From assembly GCA_028564925.1 (NCBI GenBank), contig CM053029.1, forward strand, positions 39,002,253 through 39,066,252: a DNA stretch of 64,000 nt, written 5' to 3'. Of the stretch, positions 21,831 to 34,475 are shown in pieces (position 1 is the first letter of the stretch; every line of letters begins with the position of its first letter). The position numbers and the translations under genes are program-made. The stretch comes from Lithobates sylvaticus (lineage: Eukaryota > Chordata > Amphibia > Anura > Ranidae). The notes under the pieces were generated by a model, which did no database searches, had not been told where the DNA came from, and saw nothing but the letters and a program-made list of their open reading frames with translations.

Positions 21831-22861
21831 AAAAACTGAGCCACTGCCAGGGTACAGATGTGTTACACTAATGACCATAGTTGGCCTGGGCAACCCAGAG
21901 TGAACAAACCTCCAACCGGGAAGATCACTGCTCTAGTTTCGCTGGGACTGGTAAGAGGGCCTGTCGGCCGTTATCTATGACTGCTTCTAGGTAATGACAC
22001 ATTAGGAAGTGCCTAACCTGCTATCCTCTAAACCTTATTGACCACTGCAATGCATGCCAACGAGCTCCAATGCTGGGCTGCCTGCCTAAAAATGTGGGGG
22101 GGGGTTGACACCATGTGTTTACCACACCAGGTGACATCGACGCTAGTGATGCTACTGCTTGTCAAATAGTGTAGGAGGAAGCAGTGCTGGATCAGTGATC
22201 TGTAAATAAGGTGACAGATAGTTTAGACGGAATTGGTGCTGGATCAGTAATTTGTATATAAGGTGTCAGTGAAGGAAGAAGCAGCGCTGGATCAGTAATC
22301 TGTATTGAAGGTGACAGAAAGTGGAAGTAGTGGACAGTGTTGGATGTGTACATAGAATGACAGGGTGTACTTTGTCAGAGAGTGAAGGAGGAATAAGTGC
22401 TGAATCAATGTTCTCTACATTAAAGAGAGAGTGTGTGCCTTAGCCGGTCTTTATTGCTTGAACCTCCTCCATGGAGGCAAAGTTCAGGAGTTCTCTCACA
22501 TTGAATTACTGCATGAATTTGGATGAACTACACGGAGCACACTGAGATTGAAGGAAGAATACACATGCCCTTTGTATGTAGCCAATACTTGTTTAGCCCG
22601 GATTTGAGATTTAAAGTTTGAACTCTCTTCTCTATATTACTGGTGGTCGGTGGATGGACTGAAAGAGAAAAGGAGTTGGACAGCGAGCCCAGAAACCTGC
22701 TAGCATGGTGGAGAAGATATGAAATTCTTTCATGAAGTTCACATAAAGTTTTTATTTATGGTGGGCATTCCTATAGGGGTGAGGTCACTTCCACCTGCAG
22801 AGAGTGAAATTACCCAGAGGTATCCCAATCTGTTCCACTACCGTCGTTGTGTTATATCATA
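21831..22861 (+). other. 5' flank / possible 5' UTR of the ST8SIA-like gene
   Basis: No mobile element ends seen. Weak internal repetition (GCTGGATCAGTAATCTGTA at about 22185, 22240 and 22288). The segment just before 22862 reads CACTACCGTCGTTGTG; a transcription start cannot be placed. Confidence 0.45.
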
Positions 22862-22968
22862 ATGGTGAGACGTTACCCTTGGAAGGTCATCCTGGTCCTC
22901 AATACTTTGGTGATATTTTACGTCTTCTACCAGAGTCAGCAGAGCCAACCAGAACCTGGACATGACCG
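22862..22968 (+). CDS. ST8SIA-like exon 1: start codon and signal anchor
   Basis: Encodes 35 codons plus two bases: MVRRYPWKVILVL, then further hydrophobic residues to about 23, then a Q/S/P-rich start of the stem. The start has A at -3 and G at +4. Two arginines and a lysine flank the anchor on the amino side, as expected for a type II Golgi protein. The donor is CCG|GTAAGT at 22969, leaving phase 2. No strong identity to a specific paralog is visible, which is normal for this variable region; the exon is tied to the gene by phase and by the downstream exons. Confidence 0.75.
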
Positions 22969-25900
22969 GTAAGTCTCTGAGGGTATAGAATACCCAAGGG
23001 GTGTGTTGGGCTCCACTTTGTGTATGTGTATGTAGGAGGCACAGAGACAGGCAGAGAGATGATTGAGATGGCATAAGGGCCGTGTCACATGGGCAATACC
23101 CGAGGAAAGACTTAATGGAACATCAAATCTCAGTTGGGCTGGGCAATTTTTTAGCTGGACAATGTCTCGCTGGTCCTGCTAGAGAGGGGGGCGACTTTAC
23201 AGCAAAGGGTAAATGGTCTGTTAGGGATCTTGCCATGACAGGATATCTCATGGGACATGGGCCCAAGCTTTGATGATAATGGAAAAAGAATGAATGGATG
23301 ACAAAGAGACAGAAAGAGAAATCAGAAGGGCAATACATAATGTATGTGGAAGTGGAGGGGCAAGTGCAAACCAAACCCTATTGAGGTCATTGGAAACTCA
23401 ATCTTTAAAGTCTATTCTGGCCATTTTCAAGGCTACTAGGCAAGTAGTTGTCAAACAAAAGGGCATAGGGGGCTGGGCACTGCCCTGTATCAATGCAAAA
23501 CATTAAAAAATATTTAAAATTGCCTAGTTCCTTTAACCACTTCAGCCCCGGAAGATTTTACCCCCTTCCTGACCCTAGCATTTTTTGCGATTCGGCACTG
23601 CGTCACTTTAGCTGACAATTACGCGGTCATGCAACGTTATACCCAAGCAAAATTGCCATCTTTTTTTCCCCACAAATAGAGCTTTCTTTTGGTGGTATTT
23701 GATCGCCTCCGCGGTCTTTATTTTTTGCGCTATAAACCTAAAAGAGCGACCATTTTGAAAAAAAAGCTATATTTTTGACTTTTTGCTATAATAAATATCC
23801 CTCAAAAATATATATATATATATAAAAAAAAATTCCTCAGTTTAGGCCGATATGTATTCTTCTACATATTTTTGGTAAAAAAAAAAATTGCAATAAGCGT
23901 ATATTGATTGGTTTGTGCAAAAGTTATAGTGTCTACAAAATAGGGGATAGTTTTATGGCATTTTTATTATTCCTTTTTTTTCTATTAGTAACGGCGGCGA
24001 TCATCGATTTTTATCGTGACTGCCACATTATGGCGGACACATCAGACACTTTTGACATTATTTTGGGACCATTGTCATTTATACAGCAATCAGTGCTATA
24101 AAAATGTACTGATTACTGTGTAAATGATACTGGCAAGGAAGGGTTAAACAGTAGGGGGTTATCAAGGGGTTAAGTGTGCGTGCGCCCGACAGGTGGCAAA
24201 TTTAAAGGGACGTACAGGTATGCCCATTTGCTTGCCTGTGCCATTCTGCCGACGTACATCTGTGTGCGGCGATCGGCAAGCGGTTAAAAAAACATACCTG
24301 GGGATGCCTTAAGCCTCCCTGTAAAGTGGTGCATCTGTAGAAAACAAATGGTAGTAAATGATATCTCCCTATCAGCTTGGTTTTCTTGGTTAAAATAGCA
24401 TGGAGACCCTCCACCAACCCTTAAGGGTCTGGTGGTTTTGTATGTATGTCGGAAAGATTTTTTTTTGGGGGGGGGGGGGGGGTTGTTTTATCTTTCTAAA
24501 TTGTCAATTTTACTGTAATACACCCTACAGCAAAAATTTATAGATTTTAGGGAAAACCCCACATATAAAACAACAAAAAAAAAATGACCTGGGTTTCCCA
24601 AAGATCTTAAGTGTAGCTGGCACGGAAAGGGAGGGGGAAGAATGTGAACCCCCCCCCCGGAGGAATCTGGAATATGACCACAACATGTGGAAGATACCTT
24701 CTTAATGAAGGTCCTCTTCGCCACAACCATGATCCAGTGGTTGTGGGAGTCAGTGGGTGAGGGGCTTATTGGAATCTGAAATATGACCGCAACATTAAGA
24801 AGATACCTTGTTAATGAAGGTCCTCTTCCCCACAATCCTGGTCCAGTGGTTGTGGGGGTCTGTGGATGGGGGGCTTATCAGGATCTGGAATAAGACCACA
24901 ATATGGGGGAAGACAACTTGTTACTGAAGGTCCTCTTCCCCACAACCCTGGTCCAGTGGTTATGGGGGTCTGTGGGTGGCTTATCGGAATCTGTAATATG
25001 ACCACAACATGAGGAAGATACCTTGTTAATGAAGGTCCTCTTCCCCCAACCCTGGTCCAGTGGTTATGGGGGTCTGTGGGCTTATTGGAATCTGAAATAT
25101 GACCGCAACATGAGGAAAATACCTTGTTAATGAAGGTCCTCTTCCCCCCAATCCTGGTCCAGTGGCTGTGGGGGTCTGTGGATGGGGGGCTTATCAGGAT
25201 CTGGAATAAGACCACAACATGGGGAAGACAACTTGTTAATGAAGGTCCTCTTCCCCACAACCCTGGTCCAGTGGTTATGGGGGTCTGTGGGTGGGTGGGC
25301 TTATCGGAATCTGTAATATGACCACAACATGAGGGAGATACCTTGTTAATGAAGGTCCTCTTCCCCCAACCCTGGTCCAGTGGTTATGGGGGTCTGTGGG
25401 CTTATTGGAATCTGAAATATGACCGCAACATGAGGAAAATACCTTGTTAATGAAGGTCCTCTTCCCCCCAATCCTGGTCCAGTGGTTGTGGGGGTCTGTG
25501 GATGGGGGGCTTATCAGGATCTGGAATAAGACCACAACATGGGGAAGACAACTTGTTAATGAAGGTCCTCTTCCCCACAACCCTGGTCCAGTGGTTATGG
25601 GGGTCTGTGGGTGGGTGGGCTTATCGGAATCTGTAATATGACCACAACATGAGGAAGATACCTTGTTAATGAAGGTCCTCTTCCCCCAACCCTGGTCCAG
25701 TGGTTATGGGGGTCTGTGGGCTTATTGGAATCTGAAATATGACCGCAACATGAGGAAGATACCTTGTTAATGAAGGTGCTCTTCCCCACAATCCTGATCC
25801 AGTGGTTATGGGGGTCTGTGGATGGGGGGCTTATCAGGATCTGGAATAAGACCGCAACATGGGGAAGACATCTTGTTAATGAAGGTCCTCTTCCCCACAA

Positions 25901-28900
25901 CCCTGGTCCAGTGGTTATGGGGGTCTGTGGGTGGGGGTGGGCTTATCGGAATCTGTAATATGACAGCAACATGGGGAAAATACCTTGTTAATGAAGGTCC
26001 TCTTCCCCAAAACCCTGGTCCAGTGGTCATGGGGGTCTATGGGTGAAGGGGCTTATCAGAATACGGAATATGAGCACAGCATGAGGAAGATACCTTGTTA
26101 ATGAAGGTCCTCTTCCCCACAATCCTGGTCCAGTGGTTGTGGGGGTCTGTGGATGGGGGGCTTATCAGGATCTGGAATAAGACCGCAACATGGGGAAGAC
26201 AACTTGTTAATGAAGGTCCTTTTCCCCACAACCCTGGTCTAGTGGTCGTGGGGGTCTATGGGTGGAGGGGCTTATCAGAATCTGGAATATGAGCGCAACA
26301 CAAGGAAGATACCTTGTTAATGAAATTCCTCTTCCCACAACCCTGGTCCAGTGATTGTGGGGGTCTGTGGCGGGGGGCTTATCAGAATCTGAAATATGAC
26401 CGCAACATGAAGAAAATACCTTGTCAATGAAGGTCCTCTTCGCCACAACCATGGTCCAGTGGTTATGGGGGTCTGTGGGTGAGGAGCTTATTGGAATCTG
26501 AAATATGACCGCAACACGAGGAAGATACCTTGTTAATGAAGGTGCTCTTCCCCACAATCCTGATCCAGTGGTTGTGGGGGTCTGTGGATGGGGGGCTTAT
26601 CAGGATCTGGAATAAGATCGCAACATGGGGAAGACAACTTGTTAATGAAGGTCCTCTTCCCCACAACCCTGGTCCAGTGATTATGGGGGTCTGTGGGTGG
26701 GTGGGCTTATCAGAATCTGGAATATGAGCGCAACACAAGGAAGATACCTTGTTAATGAAGTTCCTCTTCCCACAACCCTGGTCCAGTGGTTATGGGGGTC
26801 TGTGGGTGGGGGGGGGGGGGGGGGGGGGGGGGGGGGGCTTATCGGAATCTGGAATATGACCGCAACATGAGGAAGATACCTTGTTAATGAAGGTCCTCTT
26901 CCCCACAACCCTGGATCAGGGTTGTGGCATGTCTGTCCTGCCAAATAACAGTTGCGGCGAGGTTCTCCGGTATTTAGGAGGTTAAACAGGTGGTAATGAA
27001 GCAATACAACAGTGTTTCATCTCTGCCAAATTGCATCAGTTCTGTAAAGCAGTTCACTCTCTGCAGAAGCTTGTTCATGACACTTTAATATGTATTTACT
27101 ATGGTCATTAGTTCCATCTAGTGGCCATAATGGGGTATTTTCCTGATTTAATTTATACTTATCAATAAAAAAACTTCTGGAGATAAAATAGCCCAATAAA
27201 ATTTGTTTTTGCCCCCATTTGCACACAATTAATATACTGTACATGCAGTTTCACATGACAAATAGCTCTGCCATTTTCTAATGAAATGCATCTCTTAGTT
27301 TTTAATGCTGAGGTCTCCCTCATATTATTTCCTCTTCAGGTCGAATGTTCTTAGCCTATAGAGTTAGCTTATTTTCTCTGTTTGTCAAATGTTCTTTAAC
27401 TGTTCTGGTCAAATGTTCTTGAGGCTATTTTTTTTTTTTTTTTTTAGGATTGAATGTTAGGTAATGTTCAACAAGTAGAAATTGACAGTGCACACATGAT
27501 GCAAACACTACAGGTATTATTTGTGACTTTTGAGTGAATTCTGAGACATTCACACTGTCTCAGAATTTGCACAGCCTTTACGGATAATCCCCATAATTCA
27601 CCTAGTATGTTTATTTCTTATGATTATCAGCTCCATCTAGTGGCAATCATGTGGTAGTTTCCAGATCTAGGTCATGAGAAATAAACGTATTAGGAAAATG
27701 ATGGGGATTCTTTGTGACACCTGTTTAATTGCTTGAGACATTGGAACAGCTAATTCTTTATAAATAGTACTTTCATTTATGGGTAAAGGCTACAACTCCC
27801 ACTGATAGCTCATCACTGCAGATTACACTGGGGGAGCTTGGGGGAGATTCCCCTCTTAGAAAGTTTCCCCATTGGAAGATTTCCCCCCCCCCCCCTGTTT
27901 CTATTTGACAACTGCAAAATGTTGTATTTCCCATCACTTTCTGCTTTAGTTACAATGGACACCAGCAGCAATAAAAACCTGACAGCTGTTCTAGTCTCCC
28001 AGCACTCTATTCAAAACTAAGAAAAATGGCTATACATATACTTTACATAGAGGAGGAAGGGAGGAAGGAAGGAAGGAAGGAAGAAAGGAAAGAACAAAGG
28101 AAGGAGGGATGGAAGGAAAGAGAAGAAAGTAAATAAAAGACAGCGTGGAAGGATTGGAAAAAAAATGGGAAGAAGAGAGGAGAGGGGAGGTGGGAGAGAA
28201 GAGGAGTGGAGGGAAGTGGGGGGGGTGATAAAAGGGGAGGCGAGGGAAGAAGAGAGGGAGGAAAAGAAGAGAGAAGAGAGGAGAGGGGAGGGAAGAAGAG
28301 AGGGAAGAAAAGAGGAGAGGGGGAGAAGAGAGGAAAGAGGAGAACAGAGGAGAGGAGAGAAGGAAAAGGTGAAGAGGGGTGGGGGAGAAGATAGGAGAAA
28401 TGAGGAGAGGGGAAAAGAAGAGAGAGGAGAGGAGAAGAGAGAGAGAGAGAGTAGAGGAGAAGAGAGAGGATAGGAGAAGAGAGAGGAGAGGAGAAGAGAG
28501 TGGAGAAGAAAGAGGAGAGGAGATGAGAGGAGAGAGGACAGGATAGGAGAAGAGAGAGGAGAAACGAGAGAGGAGGAGAGGAAAAGGGAAGAGAGAGGAG
28601 ACAAGAGAGAGGATAGCTGAGAAGGGAGAGAAGAGAGGGATGAAGAGAGGAGAGTGGAGAAAAGAGGGGAGAGGAGAGCATAGGAAAGAAGGCAGAGGTA
28701 AGGAGAGGAGCCGAGAGGGGTAGGGGAGAAGAGAGGAGAGAAGAGGAGAGGGGAGAAGAGAGGAGGGAAGAGGGGAGGAGAAGAGCAGGAAGAGGAGATG
28801 AGAGGGGGGTTAAGAGAGGGAAGAGGAAAACAGAGGAGAGGAGAGAAGGAAGAGGTAAGGAGAGGAAGAGGTGGGGGAGAAGATAGGAGAGGAGAGAGAA

Positions 28901-29806
28901 GAGAGAAGAGAGAGAGGAGAGGAGAGGAGAAGAGGGAAGAGGAGAGACAAATATAAGAGAGAGGAGAGGAAAATAGAAGAGAGAGGAGAAGAGAGAGGAG
29001 AGGAGAAGAAAGAAGAGAGGAGAGGAAAACATAAGAGCGAGGAGAAGAGAGAGGAGAGGAGAAGAAAGAGGAGAGAAGAGGAAAAGAGAGAGAGGAGAGG
29101 AGAAGAAAGAAGAGAGGAGAGGAAAACATAAGAGCGAGGAGAAGAGAGAGGAGAGGAGAAGAGAGAGGAGAATAGAAGAGAGAGGAGAGGAGAGAGGAGC
29201 AGAGAGAGGAAAATAGAAGAGAGAGGAGAGGAGAGAGGAGAAGCGAGAGGAGAGGAGAGAGAGAGAGGAGAAGAGAGAGGAGAGGAGAGAGGAGAGAAGA
29301 GGAGAAGAGAGAGGAGAGATCTTCTAATATCCAATTGTTTTTCACAGGTCGAGGAAAAGAGAAGCTACACAACCAACTGCTAATTGTTCCCGTCTAAAAA
29401 GCGTTATATTACATTCTACATTGAAAATGTGAGTTTGAGAAATATTTTATTTGTTTTATTCTATGATGTGACTGTATAAATGATGAAGGTGTGAGGACAT
29501 TATCAGTGGATGTTTACACTCTATATTGCTGTGTGATCATTATTGGGGGTCAAGACCCATCAGTCGATGACATAATGCATGGGGTGGAGGACAGAGACCT
29601 GTCAATTCCAGCCTAAGGAAGTCAATTAAGTTATGTGTAGGGTGGAGCTGCTAATAGTAGTTGCTAATGTAATGTGTAGGGCGGAGCACCGAAACCTGTC
29701 AAGCCCCCCCCCCCTGCCGTCCCCGCCCCCCCCCAAGCCCTCCCCGCCCCCCCCCCCCCCCCCCAAGAGCCCGCCCCCCCCCTCGCCCCCCCATACCCCC
29801 CCCCAC

Positions 29807-29848
<42 letters not shown>

Positions 29849-32800
29849 ACCCCCGACCCCCGAGCCCCCCCCCCCCCCCCCCAGGGCGCCCCCCCCCAAG
29901 CCGCCCCAAGCCCCCCCCCCCCTGAAGAAGTCGATGATGTAACGTGTAGGGTGGAGCACTGAGACCTGTCAGTTCCATCCCCTGAAGAAGTCAATGACGT
30001 AACGTGCAAGGCAGAGAGCCGAGACCTGTCAATTTTAGCCCCTGTTTAATTTGATGATGCAACGCATAGGGCGGAGGGCCAAGGCCTATCAGTTCAGCAC
30101 AGAGGGTTGAGAGAGCATACTGGATCAGCAACAAGTCTGTAGAGATTCTATCCCAAGCAACAGCAGCAGGGAATGGCGAGCTTTAAGGGCTGTCCCTACT
30201 CTCTTTTAGACACATTGTTAAGCAACTCTGTGTGTAATCTTTGTGAGTGCATATTAATAAATAGTTTTGGGTTTCGCTGATAAAAGTGATCTTGCGGCGA
30301 ATCCACTGCAGAGACCACCATTATTGGAAACCGGACCGCCGGCCGAAGAAGAGGATACCGGGGTTATACCAGCTAGCTGCTGCCATAACAACCATATTCC
30401 TCTTCAAAGTTAGGACGTATATGGTGTGCGGCGGTCCGGGAAGTGGTTAACCCTGTTATGTATTGTTGCTCTCCCCTGCCTCCCCTCCACTTTTTGCATA
30501 TTAGAATTGCTTTGTAAATTTGTTTTCCTATAGTGTAGGTCCACCGTTCTCTCCTAGACGAGAATGACGTCTCTGGACCCATTGCACACGCAGGAATGCC
30601 ACGGGTCCCTCTGGGATCTGTTGCAGCTTTTCTGTGCATGCGTCCGGTCCTGAGAACTGCCTCCTGGGATTTCTACATCACTCATTCCAGGAGGCAGATG
30701 GCGGGATCTCCCACATGTAGGCAGGTGCAGTCTATTTTCTCCACTGTAGGTGATGCACGACCACAGCGGCATTGCAGTTTGAGGGGAAGTCAAGATGAAT
30801 ATGGAACATGGTTCCTCTATGGTTTCCTAGGTCACTGGGGAAGCTATCCAATTGGATGCTGCCACCCCATGTGAGTCTGGCAGCCATCTTGGGTCAGACA
30901 GAGTCTATTTAACCACTTCAGCACCGGGCGATTTTACCCCTTCCTTACCAGAGCACTTTTTGCGATTCGGCACTGCTTCGCTTTAATAACAATTGCGCTG
31001 TCGTGCGACGTTCCCCCACAAACAAAATTGACTTCTTTTTTTTCCCACAAATAGAGCTTTCTTTTGGTGGTATTTGATCACCTCTGCGGTTTTTATTCTT
31101 TGCGCTCTAAACAAAAGAAGAGCGACAATTTTGAAAAAAAAACAATATTTTTAACTTTTTGCTATAATAAATATCCCATTTTTTTAATAAAAAAACTATT
31201 TTTTTACTCAGTTTAGGCCGATACGTATTCTTCTACATATTTTTGGTAAAAAAAAATCGCAATAAGCGTGTGTTTACACACACAGCTCCACGGTCCCGCA
31301 CAGTCCCGCTGTTTTCACGGGCAATCGCGGGTGCCCGGTGGACATCGCGGCCGCCAGGCACATGTGTGCGCCCCCTAGGCGGCCGGGAAAGGGGGGACGC
31401 CCACCCAGGATGGGAGATCCACCTTGTGGGCGTCATATGACTATGGGCGGGTAGGGAAGTGGTTAAGGCCCTGATTCCCAGGCTAGGTGCACATTTTGCG
31501 TGTGAGTAGTGTAGAGTCAGGTCAGAGTCAGGTAGTGTAGAGTCAGGTCACCCATCTGACAGGGATAGTGATTAGCAGCAGGGAGAGGTTCCAGATGAGT
31601 AGGTAAAGCATAGAGACAAGCCATCTTTCCGGGAGACCTCCCCACTTATCAGGAGCCTTCCCCTTTTGGACTTGTTTAATACAACTTATTTTACTGCAAC
31701 TGGACTCTGAGTGTTTATTGCCGTTGCACCACACTGCCCCTCCCCACATGCATTTCAGAAATGGCGCAGGGTGTCTGTCGGTTTATTGGCTGGGTTCACT
31801 GGTGAGCGCATGCGCAAGAGGTCCAGCACGTGTGCATACATGCTGTGGGGCTCTGCCAGATCCCGTAGACCTGGCAAAGATACCTGTCTACGCTATGCCA
31901 ATGCTCTGGAACTTAATTCAAGATGGCAGGACCAGGGAGGAGCAGCTTAGGGAGAACATTCCCTACAAGCAAGACAATGCTGGACTCTATGGACTAGTAA
32001 ATACAGTATGTAGTTGATATCACCACATACTACATACAGTAGATATCTTAGCATTGTCGCACTCATTTTTTTTTTCTCATTTCTTTCTGCAGATTAAAAA
32101 AAAAAGTATTTTTTAAGTCGGTCAGGGCACTGCAAAGATGTTGGATTGAGAAGCCATCAAACCACAAGCTGCTGCAGTAAGTATATGTAAAGCAGTTTCA
32201 ATTTGCTAACAACAAAATTGTTATGTTAACATTTTCTTACTATGTGAATTGCCCAGAAATGGTTTCTAGATATTTTTTTAAAGGGTATTTCCATATAAAT
32301 CAATTGTATAATTCAGGGTTTCAGAATTTAGGAGGACCCATCATCTGTGCCAGTGGGAGGTATAGTGCCCCATCATTGGTTTTAGAGGGCGAAATAGTGC
32401 CCCATCATTTGTATCAGTGGGAGAAATAGTGCCCCATCATTGGAGTCAATGGGAGGAATAGTACCCCATCATCAGAGCCAATGGGAAGAATAAGGCACCA
32501 TCAATGGTATTAGTAGAAGGAATAGTGTCCCATCATTGGAGCCAATGGGAGGAATAGTGCACCATCAATGGTATTAGTAGAAGGAATATCGTCCCATCAT
32601 TGGAGCCAATGGGAAGAATAGTGCACCATCAATGGTATTAGTAGAAGGAATAGTGCACCATCAATGGTATTAGTAGAAGGAATATTGTCCCATCATTGGA
32701 GTCAATAGGATGAATAGTGCACCATCAATGGTATTAGTAGAAGGAATATTGTCCCATCATTGGAGTCAATAGGATGAATAGTGCACCATCAATGGTGTTA

Positions 32801-34388
32801 GTAGAAGGAATAGTGTCCCATCATTGGAGTCAATAGGATGAATAGTGCACCATCAATGGTGTTAGTAGAAGGAATAGTGTCCCATCATTGGAGCCAATGG
32901 GAAGAATAGTGCACCATCAATGGTATTAGTAGAAGGAATAGTGTCCCATCATTGGAGTCAATAGGATGAATAGTGTCCCATCATTGGAGTCAATAGGATG
33001 AATAGTGCACCATCAATGGTGTTAGTAGAAGGAATAGTGTCCCATCATTGGAGTCAATAGGATGAATAGTGCACCATCAATGGTATTAGTAGAAGGAATA
33101 GTGTCCCATCATTGGTATCAGTAGGAGGAATAGTGCCCTAAGGGCCAGATAAAGGCAAGCAAAGGGGCCACATCTGGCCCACAGGCCACAGTTTGGAGAC
33201 CACTGGTATAATATAACTCCAAATACAATGAAAAAAAGAAACAATTTATAGGGCTTTCTCGTCCCTAACAGTTGTGTGCATGAGACCACTTTAAAGGCAC
33301 TCCTAGGGTACAGCATTTCAAGTAGAGTAGTGACTCTGAACAGGTCCCATTTTTGACCATAATGATCCAATTTTTTGGGTGTAGGCACATACATCACACT
33401 TTTAGCTCACCTACAATGACACTCAATGAAAGCAAAGACACCAGTTATTGATCTGACAGCTGAGATCAAGCTTTATTATTATACTGCAGGTATCTTAATC
33501 AAATCTTACCGCTAGTCCAATCATATTAATAGCTTAAGCCTTAAGGATGTTAAGGAAAGGGAAGGCATTTCCTCCTAAATTTGTTGGTTTAACGAAATAC
33601 GTTATGACAAACTTCATCACCTTTTTTAGCCCAGGGAAGCCCTAAAATACTGCAATTTTCAGGGTCTTCAAAGGAACCCTTACTAAAAACAATTAATCAG
33701 GAGTCAACGTTCCCTTACCACACTGTCTTTTTGGAGAGCAGCCGGTTACCTGTGGGTTTTTCTTTGTATCCTGGGCAATTCTTCTGCCAGTTGTTGTTGC
33801 AATCTTTCTTGGTATCAAAAGAGCCCCGAATTTTCCACTTCTTAATAAGGGATTAAACAGTACTGAATGGCATATTGAAGGATTTTGGTATCTTTTTTGT
33901 ATCCTTTTTCATCTTTATAAAGTTCCATTACCTTGTTACGCAGGTCTTTTGACTGTTCTTTTCTACCTCCTTGTGGCTCAGTGTCTAGCCTGCTTAGGGG
34001 ATCCAAGTCAGAGCTAAAAACGCATTGACTATTTATACACAGACACTAAATGAGATTTAAAAAGCCACAAATGTGAGAAATTAACCTTTAATAGCCATTT
34101 TAACCTGTGTGTGCCACCTTCTGTGTCTGTACCAAGGCCAAACATTCCAGGGGATGTAAAGTTTTGATCAGGGCCATTTGGGTGATTTCAGTTTTCATTA
34201 TGATTTTAAAAAGAGCAAAAAAACGATGTGATAATAAATGGCTTCATGTGATCATTATCCTTGAATAAAAGACAGTTTTTTTTTTGGCATGATCAGTCAT
34301 ATTTTTAATATAAATGCCCAAATTTCACAATTTATGCCAGGGTATGCAAACTTTTGAGCACAACTGTATATATTTACCTATATGTATC

Positions 34389-34475
<87 letters not shown>

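Noticed and set aside
21459-21893. Long frames in both strands upstream of the gene
   Set aside because: The 30-bp minisatellite has a period divisible by three, which keeps frames open by chance.
28017-29372. 451-codon minus-strand open frame (Ser/Leu/Pro)
   Set aside because: It is the complement of a GA-rich simple repeat; composition is fully explained by the purine tract.
29626-30009. Gly- or Pro-rich open frames
   Set aside because: Poly-C tract read in several frames; no protein-like composition.
30096-30400. Possible LTR or primer-binding region
   Set aside because: AATAAATAG and a terminal-like ACC word are present, but no matching second end or internal region was found.
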